A DNA stretch of 64,000 nt from Brachypodium distachyon (GCF_000005505.3 NC_016131.3:16761501-16825500); one strand, 5' to 3'. Shown: positions 25,217 to 37,844, numbered from the stretch's first letter. Notes: a model not told the origin generated them from the sequence alone. Numbers and translations are program-made.

Positions 25217-27020
25217 GCTCGGGGATAAATGGCCGACGGGCGGGGGCGGGCCCGGCACGGTACGGCCCAGGCCCGATTAGCCCGGTGGGCTAAAAAAAGC
25301 CCGGCTCGTCGCTGCCGCGCCCTTCTCGCCGCAGCCGCCGGTCGCCGTGGCCAGAGGATTCGGGATCGATCATCGATGTGGGGATGGGACATTGGGAATC
25401 CTCGAGCTCGATAGATGGGCCAGGAGAAAACGAGAGAAATGGAGGATGGGCCGTTTCGGGGACTAGGCCAAATAGAGAGAAAATATGGGCTGAGAAATAA
25501 GAAATAAAAATGCTAAACGGGCCATGCCTTGCCGGCCCGCAGGCTCGAGGCCTAGGCCCTGGCACGGCCAAAGGCGGTCGGGCCAAACACGGCGGGCTCG
25601 CGGGCTTTTGAGGCTTCGAAAAAATTGAGTCAAGAATTTACTGTGAGAAGGAGTACTTATGTGGTGCGCGCGAGAATCGATCCTTAAGCCTCCAACTTAA
25701 TCAGCAGCAACATCACTCCACGTTGGATAGCTGATAAGCTGATATGCTTAACTGCTGCATGCTGAAAATGAAACAAAAGAGAGCGCGCATCCCATTCACT
25801 TTCGAGATTTCGATTTGATGCTGCGTGCACTGATCGACCCCGTATATAGCAATCATCTCAGAGAGCCATCTAGCTAGCTAGCCACTCCATAAAGTCCTTG
25901 TCCCAGCTAGCTCGAATTCGTTATTCTGGTCGGGCCGGAGTATCATTCACAGCATGCTCTTGAGAGTGAGAGGTCCTTAACCTATCTACTACTTGTCTCT
26001 GCATCGATCCGGGCTTTCATTTCTTGCCGTTATCATCTTCCCCTTTCCTCCAAGGAGAAAAAGGAGGACGCCCAGGAAGTAAAAAAGGATGCGTACGGTG
26101 CTTCAATACTTCAATGCCCCGCGAAAGGTAGCAGATACGAGGCGGGTTTTTCGCTCGGTGTACATGGGCACACGCAGCGTCCTGCCGGAGATAGCATTTG
26201 GGGACCAAATCAAGCTCGAGGGGAAGGAAAGTTCGTTAAAATTTTGCATGCATCAAAGTAGTCCAGCCCAACGTCGATCGCGCATTATATGTGCAGATTT
26301 GGCAGTCCCCGCCGGCTTTGCACAATGCACACGCACGAGCGGACCCGACTGATCGGGTAACACGTCAGTTAATTTAATTTGGGACGGAGGGAGTATAAAA
26401 GTGGAAAACAAAGAATAGCAGAGTCATGAACCATGGTATATACATGCGCCGCTTTACTCTAATGATCTCACCGATCGGCGATGGATAGCGCCAAGTGCAC
26501 GTCATGGCAGCGGCATACGAGGGCCGTCCGCTGCTACAAGACGAGAGTCTTACATATATTGGCACCCAGCTAAGTACTGATTAATCCTTGCAAGACACTG
26601 TGGCGAACCAACGGTGGCTGGCTGGCCGGTCCGGTGCTTGCTCATTACTGCAGAAACTTCTAGCTATGCGGTTTTCAGCTGCAAGATAGAGCACCGTGAA
26701 AGAAATCTGTGTGTAACTACGAAACAAAGTTTGTTGGTAGGTATAGAGCTATGGCTAGCGTCTAATTAATCTGCGAATACACATACGAAGGCAAGCAAGC
26801 AGCAGCACGGGACGCTTGTCAGGGGTGCTTCGTCGGAAACGGAACACTTGGCACCGGCAGTACTAAATACTTTCCAGACGCAAATCCTGCCAAGAATCAA
26901 TGAACGGACGCCGCCGAACAGCGGCAGAGTGCAAGGGAAAAAAAAGAGAGCCTTTTTCTATACCGCGGCGCCGGCCGTTTCAGAGCGAGGAAGCCTGCAC
27001 AGCACAGGCGCAGCTAGCAC
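25217..27020. other. Intergenic region between RPSA and sucrose synthase
   Basis: The first 400 bases hold repeated gggcc/ggccc-rich strings on both strands (about 25,240-25,320 and 25,520-25,610), suggesting a decayed GC-rich transposon. A Stowaway fragment (gagtcaagaattt) follows at 25,627 and another terminus (ggacggagggagta) at 26,383. The rest is probably the distal promoter of the sucrose synthase gene. No gene seen. Confidence 0.4.
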
Positions 27021-27028
27021 CGGCTGTG

Positions 27029-27037
27029 TATAAATAG
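27029..27037 (+). promoter_or_regulatory. TATA box of the sucrose synthase gene
   Basis: TATAAATAG in a GC-rich setting, about 25-30 bp before a pyrimidine-rich leader (ctcatcaccagcagcg...). The leader exon would run from about 27,060 to 27,122, where a gt donor follows gagagcaag. Confidence 0.75.
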
Positions 27038-27122
27038 GGGATCTAGGTGTTGCCCACATCTCATCACCAGCAGCGTTCTCCTCCCCCCCTCCTGTCCTGT
27101 GCCTTCTCTTCCTTGAGAGCAA

Positions 27123-27688
27123 GGTTAATACTAATACTACTACATCAGCTCTGTTCATGTATGCAGTTTATACATACATATGTTCCTTTACTGTTCTATA
27201 TAACTCGGTTTAGTTTGCAGTTTTTATATGGAATTACGTACAGCTGTGAAATTTTGGTGTTAGATTGTTGATTTTGGTGCTCTAGATCGGCGTCTGCGTG
27301 CACTCATCTGGTTGTGCTGCTAATTGTGTCTTTCTTTGGTTGATGTATGAGATCTTTTTTTTTAGTGTCTGGGTCAAGTGTTTTGGGGAGATCATGCATG
27401 CTGGTTTACAAACTGGATTAGTATAGGCGTAATACTTGTTACTTTGAGGAGATCTTCAGGGATGCTGGGGTACAGCATCAGTTTGGATTTTTTCTCGCGG
27501 TTTTTAGAGTATAATTGAAGTCCCTGAAATGCAGCATCCAGGCAGTTCTTTTTTGTTGGTTTCCTTTCTATCCAACTTATCGTGAAGAGCTATTTAATCT
27601 TTGAAGAAGCAAAATTTACCAACCAGGTTAGGAAATCCCAGATAAGCTTCCTGATTTGTGGATCTTGTGCATCTCTGTCTGTATGCAG
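27123..27688 (+). other. Leader intron in the 5' UTR of the sucrose synthase gene
   Basis: Donor after gagagcaag (27,123) and acceptor tatgcag ending at 27,688, seven bases before the start codon. AT-rich and about 566 bp. Grass sucrose synthase genes are known to have a long first intron in the leader, important for expression in maize Shrunken-1. Position and sequence fit, but transcript evidence is needed to fix the donor. Confidence 0.7.
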
Positions 27689-27695
27689 CATAGCA

Positions 27696-30600
27696 ATGGG
27701 GGAGACTACTGGAGATCAGCGCACACTGGTCCGTCTCCACAGCGTGAGGGAGCGCATCTGCGATTCCCTAGCCGTGCACACCAATGAGCTCGTCGCCGTC
27801 TTCTCGAGGTCTGTCTTCGTTCAATCTGCTGCACACATGCTATGGTTAATATGATGCATTGCGGTTCCTTCGTGGATTTCTGAATTATGATACAGTATGA
27901 GCTGGATTATATGATACCTTTTCTGTATGCTCAATTCCACCAAATTTGTTTGCAGTAAATGCTAGATCTGACCAAATATAATTTAATCCGCCATTCTGCA
28001 TGCTTTTTTGTTTTCCTTGCTAAGATTGCTTTTGTGGCATTAAATTCAGGCATCAGGTTATGTACTTGTATAAATGTTTTATGATAGCGATTTGTCTAAC
28101 CTTGCTATTTCTTATCCTATTTAGTCCAGCTTGTACCAAAAAGCATCAATAGTTATTTATTTTTGTATTTCCAGTATATATTACTTACTGTACTTACAAT
28201 ATAACAAAATTCATAAACATATCTTGTGAAACTTTGTTCAAAGTAACATTAGTTGCTAGATCTGATACATCTGCAATAATTTGTTCAGGCTAGTTAACCA
28301 AGGAAAGGGAATGCTGCAGCCCCACCAGATCACTGCCGAGTACGATGCTGCAATCCCTGAGGCCGAGCGCGAGAAGCTGAAGGACAGCGCCTTTGAAGAT
28401 CTCCTAAGAGGGGCACAAGTTTGTGCCGCCAAAACCGGCTCTACCATATTATTCCATTGATGTTCTCAGTGTTTTCAGCTCTTGTTCTGTATGTTGGTTT
28501 CTTACAGGAGGCAATTGTGATCCCTCCATGGGTTGCCCTTGCAATCCGGCCAAGGCCCGGCGTCTGGGAGTATGTGAGGGTCAATGTGAGCGAGCTCGGT
28601 GTTGAGGAGTTGACCGTCCCCGAGTACTTGCAGTTCAAGGAGCTGCTTGTGAATGGGAGGCATGTGCACTTCTTTGATATTAACAGCCCAGCTTATATCT
28701 CAGTTTTGTGAGATGTCTGGCAGTCATGTAACGGCTTTTGATGTTCATGTTCCAGGACTGATAACAACTTCGTGCTGGAGCTGGACTTTGGGCCATTCAA
28801 CGCCTCCTTCCCTCGCCCATCGCTCTCAAAGTCTATTGGCAATGGTGTCCAGTTCTTGAACAGGCACTTGTCGTCAAAGCTGTTCCATGACAAGGAGAGC
28901 ATGTCTCCCTTGCTCAACTTCCTCCGTGAACACAACTACAAGGGAATGGTAGGCCACTAAAGTTAGAAGTTACACGTTAGACTCACATCTATGTTGGTGA
29001 TTTTACTGTGGAGTGTGTTTGATGACCAATATAGATTTGTATTGCAAATTTGGTCAGATAATTAGTATCACTTAGATATTTCATAATAACATGACCAACC
29101 TGTAAAAAAAACATAGAAGCATTCATACTGAAATAAGTACAATAGCCTGCTCACAAATAGTCAGGTAACAAGTGAACGTCGGAAACAGGAATTACTACTG
29201 CATTTGAATCAAGCCAGGTGTGTAATATTTCCTTTCTTATTTTCAGACCATGATGTTGAACGACAGAATTCGCAGTATCAGTGCCCTCCAAGCTGCGTTG
29301 AGGATGGCAGAGAAGCATCTGTCAGGCCTTCCAGTAGACACCCCGTACTCGGAGTTCCATCACCGGTACTGCATCATCATATATATGTGATAATTCAAAG
29401 CCTTATTGTTCCAGAAAAAAACTTAATGTTACCATGTACAAATTTCTTTTCATCAAACAAATTCAGTTTCCAAGAACTTGGTTTGGAGAAAGGTTGGGGC
29501 GACTGCGCTCACCGTGTGAGCAATACTATTCACCTTCTTTTGGACCTTCTGGAGGCCCCTGATCCGTCTGCCTTGGAAAAATTCCTCGGAACAATCCCAA
29601 TGGTTTTCAATGTTGTCATCCTGTCTCCTCATGGTTACTTTGCTCAGGCCAATGTCTTGGGGTACCCTGATACTGGTGGGCAGGTAGAATCCCGCCCCCC
29701 CCCAAAATGCAATTTTGACAGTTTGACATATTCACTCTTCATGTACTAAACACCGCAAAATCTTTGTTGACATATTCACTCTTCATGTACCATGATGGCA
29801 ACACACAGGTTGTTTACATTTTGGACCAAGTCCGGGCTATGGAGAACGAGATGCTGTTGAGGATCAAGCAGCAAGGTCTCAACATTACACCAAAGATTCT
29901 AATAGTAAGTTTAGCACCCAATATGACCAAATATGAACTCTCTATTTTAATTGATCCCTAATGAGGCCTCTTTGGTCTTTGGTCTTACATAGGTCACCAG
30001 GTTGCTCCCTGATGCACATGGCACCACCTGTGGCCAGCGTCTTGAGAAGGTCCTTGGCACCGAGCATACTCACATCCTCCGTGTGCCATTCAAAACAGAA
30101 GATGGTATTGTTCGCAAATGGATCTCGCGCTTCGAAGTCTGGCCTTACCTGGAAGCTTACACTGATGTATGCATCTCACTTTCCACCATGTTTAGTTTGT
30201 TTCTTATTAGAATGGTAATCATCATTTTTCTGTTTCTTTCAGGATGTGGCACATGAGATCGCCGGAGAGCTGCAGGCCACCCCTGACCTGATCATTGGGA
30301 ACTACAGTGATGGCAACCTTGTTGCATGTTTGTTGGCACACAAGTTGGGGGTTACTCATGTATGCACTCCAGCCCCTTGCTCATACACGATCTATTCTCA
30401 TCACCGCAGTTCATCACATTTGTTGTTTTGTTATATGCAGTGTACGATTGCCCATGCGCTTGAGAAAACCAAGTATCCCAACTCGGACCTTTACTGGAAG
30501 AAATTTGAGGATCACTACCACTTTTCCTGCCAGTTCACAGCTGACCTGATTGCAATGAACCATGCTGACTTCATCATCACCAGTACCTTCCAAGAGATTG

Positions 30601-32019
30601 CTGGAAAGTAAGATTCACAAACTACAGACATAGCATTGTGTTATTTGCAAATATCATGAACTGATCTACTGTTATCACCCAATTTTCAGCAAGGACACTG
30701 TAGGGCAGTACGAGTCACACATGGCATTCACAATGCCTGGCCTATATCGTGTTGTCCATGGTATTGACGTCTTCGACCCCAAGTTCAACATCGTCTCCCC
30801 TGGTGCTGACATGTCCATCTACTTCCCATACGCTGAACAACAGAAGAGACTTACCTCCCTCCATACAGAGATTGAGGAGCTACTCTTCAGTGATGTTGAG
30901 AATGCTGAGCACAAGTAGGATCATATTTCTATCAGTTTTGAGTTCTTATTGAATAGATGCAGCCATCTAACTAGAGCATCTCTTCAGATTTGTGTTGAAG
31001 GAAAAGAAGAAGCCAATCATCTTCTCGATGGCTAGGCTGGACCGCGTGAAGAATATGACTGGCCTAGTCGAATTTTATGGCCGGAACCCTCGCCTACAGG
31101 AGCTGGTAAACCTTGTGGTTGTCTGTGGTGACCATGGAAAGGAGTCCAAGGACAAGGAGGAGCAGGCCGAGTTCAAGAAGATGTTTGATCTCATCAACCA
31201 GTACAACCTGAAGGGCCACATTCGCTGGATATCTGCTCAGATGAACCGTGTCCGCAATGGTGAGCTCTACCGCTACATCTGCGACATGAAGGGAGCATTT
31301 GTGCAGGTAAGAACACTGACAGGCCATGAACTCGCTATGACCGAGTCGTGACATTTGCTAGTTCTGACACTCTCTTTCATATTTGCTGTCCTGTGCCCAG
31401 CCTGCTTTCTATGAGGCATTTGGTCTTACTGTCATAGAGGCCATGACCTGTGGCCTTCCCACATTTGCGACTGCCTACGGTGGCCCAGCTGAGATCATTG
31501 TGCATGGCGTGTCCGGCTACCACATTGATCCATACCAGAATGACAAGGCCTCTGAGTTACTTGTGGAATTTTTTGAGAAGAGTCAGGAAGACCCAAGCCA
31601 CTGGAACAAGATCTCACAGGGTGGACTCCAACGCATCGAGGAGAAGTATTTTCTCCCTCATCCTATGTTACCATCTCATGCAGTGCCTCTTTTTACAGTA
31701 CTGAACTGAAATTGATGCCATGTCATGATCTTAATGCAGGTACACCTGGAAGCTTTACTCTGAGAGACTGATGACCCTCTCCGGCGTCTATGGTTTCTGG
31801 AAGTATGTCTCCAACCTCGACAGGCGCGAGACTCGTCGCTACCTCGAGATGCTCTACGCCCTCAAGTACCGCAAAATGGTACACACCATGGCACCACGCT
31901 CGATCACTTCGATAATTTTAGCTCAGTTCATGTCTTGATACCTAATTTATCTGTTCCTTTGCTGTCTGCAGGCTAGCACTGTTCCGTTGGCTGTTGAGGG
32001 TGAGACCTCAAGCAAATGA
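27696..32019 (+). CDS. SUS3: Sucrose synthase, rice SUS3-like (15 coding exons)
   Basis: Cytosolic, partly membrane-associated GT4 enzyme that reversibly converts sucrose plus UDP to UDP-glucose plus fructose. Exons: 27696-27808, 28289-28418, 28508-28659, 28756-28948, 29247-29365, 29467-29683, 29809-29904, 29993-30166, 30243-30359, 30441-30607, 30690-30914, 30988-31306, 31401-31645, 31740-31878 and 31972-32019, giving 817 residues. The N-terminus has the regulatory RLHSVRERI (Ser about 16). Then come the sucrose synthase domain with [20 protein letters not shown], and the GT-B C-terminal domain with [10 protein letters not shown] and the [10 protein letters not shown]-x7-E motif. Intron 3 has no workable GT donor; the frame requires AG|GCATGT, a GC-AG intron. 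The strings [13 protein letters not shown] and [11 protein letters not shown] fit the rice SUS3 group better than SUS1. Some substitutions in conserved stretches (for example [12 protein letters not shown]) look divergent but conservative in size, and no break is seen. Confidence 0.95.
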
Positions 32020-32189
32020 TTTGGCCCTCACCGGAGAAATAAATGGCGGGCGAGCACTCCGTTTTGCCATTCTCAATTCGGGGATGGATCAGAGATCGAA
32101 GAATGTTTGCGCCTTTGCCTTTCCTAGCTTTTAGTTTCTAGTTCATGTGGGGGTCTCTGTGTTGTCGTATGAGGGGAACTGAACCTGAG

Positions 32190-32310
32190 CAAATTCCGGT
32201 GGTTTTTGATGGATGCTATGAATGATGAATGAATAAATAATAAGACTGTTTCGGTGTTTTTCTATGGATGCTGAATGGATGAATGAATAATAAGACCGTT
32301 TCGGTACTAT
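32190..32310 (+). repeat. Short tandem duplication in the SUS 3' UTR
   Basis: Two copies, about 50 bp each, of a segment reading ggatgctatgaatgatg / ggatgctgaatggatg, then aatgaataa and taagac(c/t)gtttcggt. Both carry an aataataag string that could serve as a polyadenylation signal, so the gene may have two cleavage sites. Confidence 0.6.
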
Positions 32311-33856
32311 AGTCTTCTTTTTGTCCTCAAATTCAAACTATCCAAAATTCTGGGCGCTTGAGCAGCTTCCCCGACATTATTAGCATGAGCGCTTGAGAAA
32401 TAGGTGGTCCGTGACCGTGAGTGAATTTCGAATTCTGGCCGAATGCTTTCTTTAACCCCAGGCACCCGAGGATTGGGGATTAACTGTGTCATTTGTCTAA
32501 CTTGAATGAACGATTTCGGCAAAAAAAAAAAAATCCACGGAATCGAAGCAACAAAGTAGACGGAGAGAGGGGACTCACATGCGCCGCCAGCACGCGTGGA
32601 GGCAGAAAGGATAAGCCGACGAATAAACGCGGGCGGCCAACGGCGAGCCAGCCGGCCCAGCGAAGCGCGCAAAGACGGGACGCCGTCTCCATGCCTTCGG
32701 CCTTCAATTTCCGGCCGCCGATGCGCCGCCCCGTGCTCACGCCGCCGTGCCGCTCCAATCTCGGGTGAAGCGGGCCGCCGCCGCCGGAGTGGCCGGCGTC
32801 GCCTCTTCCAAGGCCACCATGTGCCGATGCAAACGGCAGCACCATAGACGCAGCGCGCAAAGCCGCCGTCCTGCTCGGCCCATGACTTCACGCTTCATGG
32901 GCCTGTAATGGGCCACACAAGTCTGAGAAACAAACCGGGTCCTTCCTTTCCAGCTCGGATCCTCAAAAAGAAAAAGCTAACCCGTACGTGACCGGATCGA
33001 CCAGGAGTCCAGGACCCGAGCCCGATAGCGTGAAGATGAGGTAGTCCCCCTCTTCCTCTTCCCCTCCTTTTCCCCAAACCTTTGCCGGCCAACGGAAGAA
33101 ACACGCCAGTCCCCACGGCACGCCAAAGCTTCACCTCCCGCGGCGATCGCCCATCGAAACCCCCCCTCCGATCCGGCACCGCCGCCGCCGCCTAGACGGC
33201 CTCGGTAACTTCTCCTACTCCCTCTCGATTTCCTCCCCTGGTTCTCGCTTCGTACGGCGGTGCGATTCGTTAGGCCGGATCCGGGCGGAGACGGTTAGCT
33301 GGTTTCCCCCTTGCTAAGTAGTTCGATCGCGTAGTCTGTTTTTCGGATTGTTTGTGGTGTATGTGGTCTTGATTGCCGTGGTGATGGTTATTAGGCAGGG
33401 TTGATCGATCCATCTGTTCCGTGTAGGGTTTCGGGATTTCTCCCCGTTGCTTACCCACTAGACGCTAGGTATACTTGCTGCAAGCCATCCTTGTGTGGGA
33501 ATAATTATTGAGTGTGCCAGTGTGCACCTGTAGGTTCAGATACGCGCCTTAGATTTTAATCACATAGAGTTACTTACTTGCATGGATAGTTTGTGGCTCT
33601 GTTGCAATGCTTATTGCTGAGAAATAGCAGAAGTAGAATGCCAATCACCGTTCGAAATGAGAAACCTGCCATTAAAATACATGTGGAGAGTTTCATGTAT
33701 CTGTAGAAGTACACAGTACATGAATGAATTAGGCGAAAGAATGAGTTTGTTTAGCTTATATTAGCTTATAATGAATTGTTGATTTATAATGAATGAACTA
33801 GAGGGACGTTTTGAAGGATCTACCATATTAATGTTTTGTTCCTCTCTGTTTGTTAG
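32311..33856. other. Intergenic region, then promoter, leader exon and leader intron of the FYVE/SYLF gene
   Basis: From about 32,560 to 33,200 the sequence is GC-rich with overlapping artefactual frames. The pyrimidine-rich, then gccgccgcc-rich part at about 33,050-33,204 looks like a leader exon. A gt at 33,205 and an acceptor ttgttag ending at 33,856 define a plausible 650-bp intron in the 5' UTR of the next gene. Nothing else recognised. Confidence 0.5.
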
Positions 33857-33909
33857 GTTGTTCTGTGTTATTCCCAATTACTACATGAGTGCTGTGTATA
33901 AATGATTCC

Positions 33910-36204
33910 ATGGAGACTCCAAATGAATTGACATACTCATCCCTCTCCAAAATCGATAGCTACCACAGCCAAGGAGCTCCTATGTCCAATCAATCTCCAG
34001 GGAACAATTATCTTGCGCACGACTATCTCTTTGAGCCATCCCAGGAACCAGACTTTCCATCAGAATATGGTCCAAGAGAAGATCTATTCACCATACCACG
34101 ACCTAGTTCAACTATCAATTTGAAGACTGTTCTAGGTGGTCTGTCTGCGATTGTTTCTCGTGCAAGCAAGAATGAGGATGATACGTTGCAGCATCAAAAT
34201 CCTAGCACAGATGTATCATTTCTAGGATCTGGCAAGGATGGCGATTTGCATTCGTCTGTCTGTGTTCCAAGTGCACCACCGCTTCTTGAAGCAAATGCTT
34301 TACAGTTCAGAGCATACAGGGAGGTGTTGCAGGCAGATCCCCCAGAATGGTTACCTGATAGCACTACTAGCGTGTGCCTGCAGTGCAGTTCTCCTTTCAC
34401 AGCTCTGACTCGTGGAAGGCACCATTGCCGCTTCTGTGGAGGTATATTCTGCAAAGAATGTTCCAAGGGAAGATCCTTGATGCCCATGAAGTTCAGACAG
34501 CGTGATCCTCAGAGAGTCTGTGATGCTTGCTACGATAGACTTGATCCACTCCAGGGTTTGTTGATCAATTACAACAGTAATGCCATGCAGCCTGCAAAAC
34601 ATGATGTCATGGATTGGACGAGCACGAGAAGCTGGTTGAATTTGCCTGTTGGATTATCAATGGAGTATGAGATATACAAGGCAACAAATACTATGAGGAA
34701 ATATTGCCAGGTATGTTCGATTCCTCAAATAGATATATACTTGTTATCCAGGGCTGAAAACTGTTTCTATTTTGGAATTTGTAGGTTTCTAGATTAAATC
34801 CCGAGAAGTCCATCCCATCATCTATCCTCAAGGGAGCAAAGGGGCTTGCTGTTCTAACAGTTGCCAAGGCAGGTGCAGTTCTTACTTACAAGATTGGCAC
34901 TGGCCTTGTAGTTGCTTGCAGATCAGATGGATCATGGTCCGCCCCATCTGCGGTTTTATCTGTTGGCCTGGGGTGGGGAGTGCAGGTAATTGTCTAATAA
35001 ACTCTTCTTTATAAATCTACATGCAATATCTACAGTCTACCTGCTGATTAGATAAAAAGTCTCGTGACCACTGAAAATACTTAAGTGATGATGAAAAAAA
35101 GCCTAATGAGTTTCTATGTCTTGCATGCATTTATATATCATGTATGTATCTTCATCATGGCTTGTTTGCTTATGAGATTTGCACAATGTAAAAGACAAGT
35201 TAATACTGAAGTGCGGTGATGATTTGGATGGTGAAGTCTGATAATGACATTTTTTTTTGTATTTTCCAGATTGGAGGAGAATTGACAGATTTTATAATTG
35301 TTCTTCATGATCTTAAAGCTGTCAAGGCATTCAGCAGCCGCATGCATCTTTCTCTTGGGGCGGGATTAAGTGCGGCAGCAGGACCAATTGGCAGAGCCCT
35401 TGAAGCAGATGTTCGGGCAAGTGAAAAAGGTTCTGGGATATGCTACACTTACAGCTGCAGCAAAGGTACGAAAGAAAGTCACCTCTTGACATCAATGTTA
35501 ATATACATATATGTTAAATATTAGAGATGGTACAGACCAGTGGGAAAACTCCAAGCGGAAGTTTGTAGAAAGAATAAAGTTCACTTTCGTCCTTGAATTT
35601 TTTACATGGTTGACTTTTCAACCTAATTGTTCTTTTGGTGGAAAGCTGATCCTGAACTTTCCAAATCCATCATCCACCCATTTTCGCTGGTTCAGACATG
35701 GCAATTTCTGCCACCTCACTCGCACCTGACTCTCACACGATGTGACCTAGATGATTTACTTGTTGATGGTCATACTGTGGTGGGTCAGGTCAGATGAGAA
35801 CGAAAGTGAACTTTATCTTAGAAATTGGCCGGGCTTGGTTTCTAATAAAAATTAATAATCATGTCAACAGATTCAGTTCTCTCATTAGCCAAGCTTCTTG
35901 ACAAGTAAAAATCAATCTTCTATGTTTGGCTCTACCTGTTAGGAAGTTTGGAAGCCACAGCTGATGTATCTCAATATCCTATTGATTTCAAATTTTCTTT
36001 ATTTCAAAACTTAAAACAGGTGCCTTCGTTGGGGTCTCACTGGAAGGAAATGTCGTGACAACCAGATTAGACACCAACCTGCGCTTCTACGGGGACGCTT
36101 ACTTGACTACAAACGATATCCTGTTTGGGAGGGTGGAGAAGCCCAGAGCTGCCCAGCCCCTGTACTCAGCTCTAGATGATCTATTCTCCAAAATGGTTTG
36201 CTAG
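33910..36204 (+). CDS. CFS1: FYVE and SYLF domain endosomal protein (CFS1-like)
   Basis: Exons 33910-34710, 34785-34985, 35270-35465 and 36020-36204 give 460 residues. The start is the ATG opening METPNELTY; no upstream ATG is in frame. The disordered N-terminus contains a PSAPP motif at about residues 120-124, known in Arabidopsis CFS1 to bind the ESCRT-I subunit VPS23/ELC. A FYVE zinc finger follows (about 148-215): WLPD, four Cys pairs and the PI3P-binding signature RGRHHCRFCG, closing with RVCDACY. The C-terminal SYLF (DUF500/Ysc84) domain (about 240-455) includes ILKGAKGLAVLTVAKAGAVL, VGLGWGVQIGGELTDFIIVL and LGAGLSAAAGPIGRALEADV. In Arabidopsis this protein acts at multivesicular bodies and autophagosomes. 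All key residues are present. Intron 4 carries a MITE (35,575-35,815). Confidence 0.92.
35575..35815. mobile_element. MITE in intron 4 of the FYVE/SYLF gene
   Basis: Terminal inverted repeats aaagttcactttcgt (35,577) and acgaaagtgaacttt (35,800-35,813), flanked by TA on both sides. About 241 bp, non-coding. A TA duplication suggests a Tc1/mariner-type origin, although the ends are not the usual ctccctcc Stowaway form. Confidence 0.7.
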
Positions 36205-37760
36205 TTCTGGTCATGGTAGTCTCAGATTTCAGTGATGTACATATATCTAAAAAAGATGCTAGGAAATTCCTTGGGGAAAAATGAAAATGTACAGGTTTTA
36301 TTGGATGGGTTCACTGTAAGTACGTACTGACGCATGTAAATATTGTCAGGATGTCTGCGGTTGTGTTGCAATCGTGCAGTGAAGCACTTTTAAGTAACTC
36401 AAGTCCTTGTGGTGAAAACGGAGGACCACCTCAAATTCAAAAGGAAGTGGTACAAGTAAAAGATTAGATTGTTCGTGTTTGCATCTGGACAGAGAGTTGG
36501 CTTCACAAAGCACAACATCTTTATCCAGCAATTTGCTTATGAAGTTAATCAGTAACACGCTTGTGTTGGGATTTACACTTATCAAAAGAAATTTTGTGTG
36601 AATTGAAGAACTATTTCTTCAGTTAGTTTTACTTGCATTTTGGGTGAGATTAACCTCATTTATTATGCGATTGCCCTTTGGTTGAGAAATTGCTAACTAC
36701 GTTTGCCTACCATTTTACAAGCAATGCTTAGTCATGAAGAAAAGAGTCAATAAAAATCTGCATTTCCGGACTACAGTGACGAAAGGAGCCAACTGTTCAA
36801 GTATAGAGACTTCTACTGCATTTTTACTGTATGGAGTAGGAGAATTTGATGGTTCCCCTTGTCTTTCCTGCCACAAGTGGCCGATTAATAACAGGGATAC
36901 AAACTGTATCGGAAACTAGATCAGGAGGCGTTTACTTGGGAGCACAGTCGGACGTGGCAATCTTGGAGTCCTATCCCCTTATCCTTCTTCTACTGGCAAG
37001 CGGCACGGCTTCTCTTATAATTAGCCGGATGGTTCCTTCCCATGCCCGTGGTAACCTAAAAATTAGACTGCCGTGACAGTCCGCAGTGTACGGGGAACCA
37101 TTATAGAACAGCTCAAGTTGCCGAGCTGCGTCGTCTTGAGACTTCTTAACACGTGAGACGATGCTGATGCAGTACAGAGCTTGGTCAATGGTCAACGAAC
37201 CGATTGCACTTGGAATTAATCAGAATAAACTAGCACTAGTAGCTCGATCTGATGAAGTTTCGCTGCTCGGAACGTAGGAATTTCTTTCTCAGCTTGCGGA
37301 TGGATCCCCACGCCACGTTTGGAGGTAACGATCGTCGGCTCGTCTCGTGTTTGTTCACTGGCCAGATCTGTGAGCTAGTAGTAAAAGTGTAAAACAGAAT
37401 CACGTGTATCCAAATTAAATATCCTCCCAAAAATCAACCCACTGCCGATTTTTCTACCGCAAAAGGTATTACTAGTAGTAAAACCAGCTGATTCGATCTC
37501 CCTCGATCCTGCCCACAAGTTGAAAGACAGAAAATTAATTACAGATCTGCGTGTGATACCCAACTTATGCTATGCTCAATAGTTGACCGAATGGTTAATC
37601 CCACGATGAATGGCAATCAAAATGGTCCGTTCTACTACGTGATACACGTGTTTAGCAACCCAAAAAGGGATCGTGCACTCTTCATGTATAGTCGTCTCAT
37701 GCATAGAGACTGCTACTTACCAGTAAGTTGCCAGTGCAGTGTAGGTGGTCAGTGAAGCGC
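36205..37760. other. Intergenic region upstream of the first dirigent-like gene
   Basis: AT-rich sequence with short, unsupported frames only. No repeat or RNA gene recognised. The last 20 bases before 37,762 (gtaggtggt...gaagcgcc) are shared with the promoter of the second dirigent-like gene. Confidence 0.4.
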
Positions 37761-37761
37761 C

Positions 37762-37770
37762 TATTTATAT
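37762..37770 (+). promoter_or_regulatory. TATA box of dirigent-like gene 1
   Basis: TATTTATAT, 75 bp upstream of the start codon and preceded by gaagcgcc. The same context (gaatcgcc then TATATATAG) precedes dirigent-like gene 2, and both are followed by gcatgaac and agcaagttcgatca, so the element has been kept in both copies. Confidence 0.7.
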
Positions 37771-37844
37771 TGTGGCATGAACCTAAAGCAAGTTCGATCA
37801 TACCCATCAGTTGTGACCAGCATTGCATCTTCTTCCTCTCTGCC

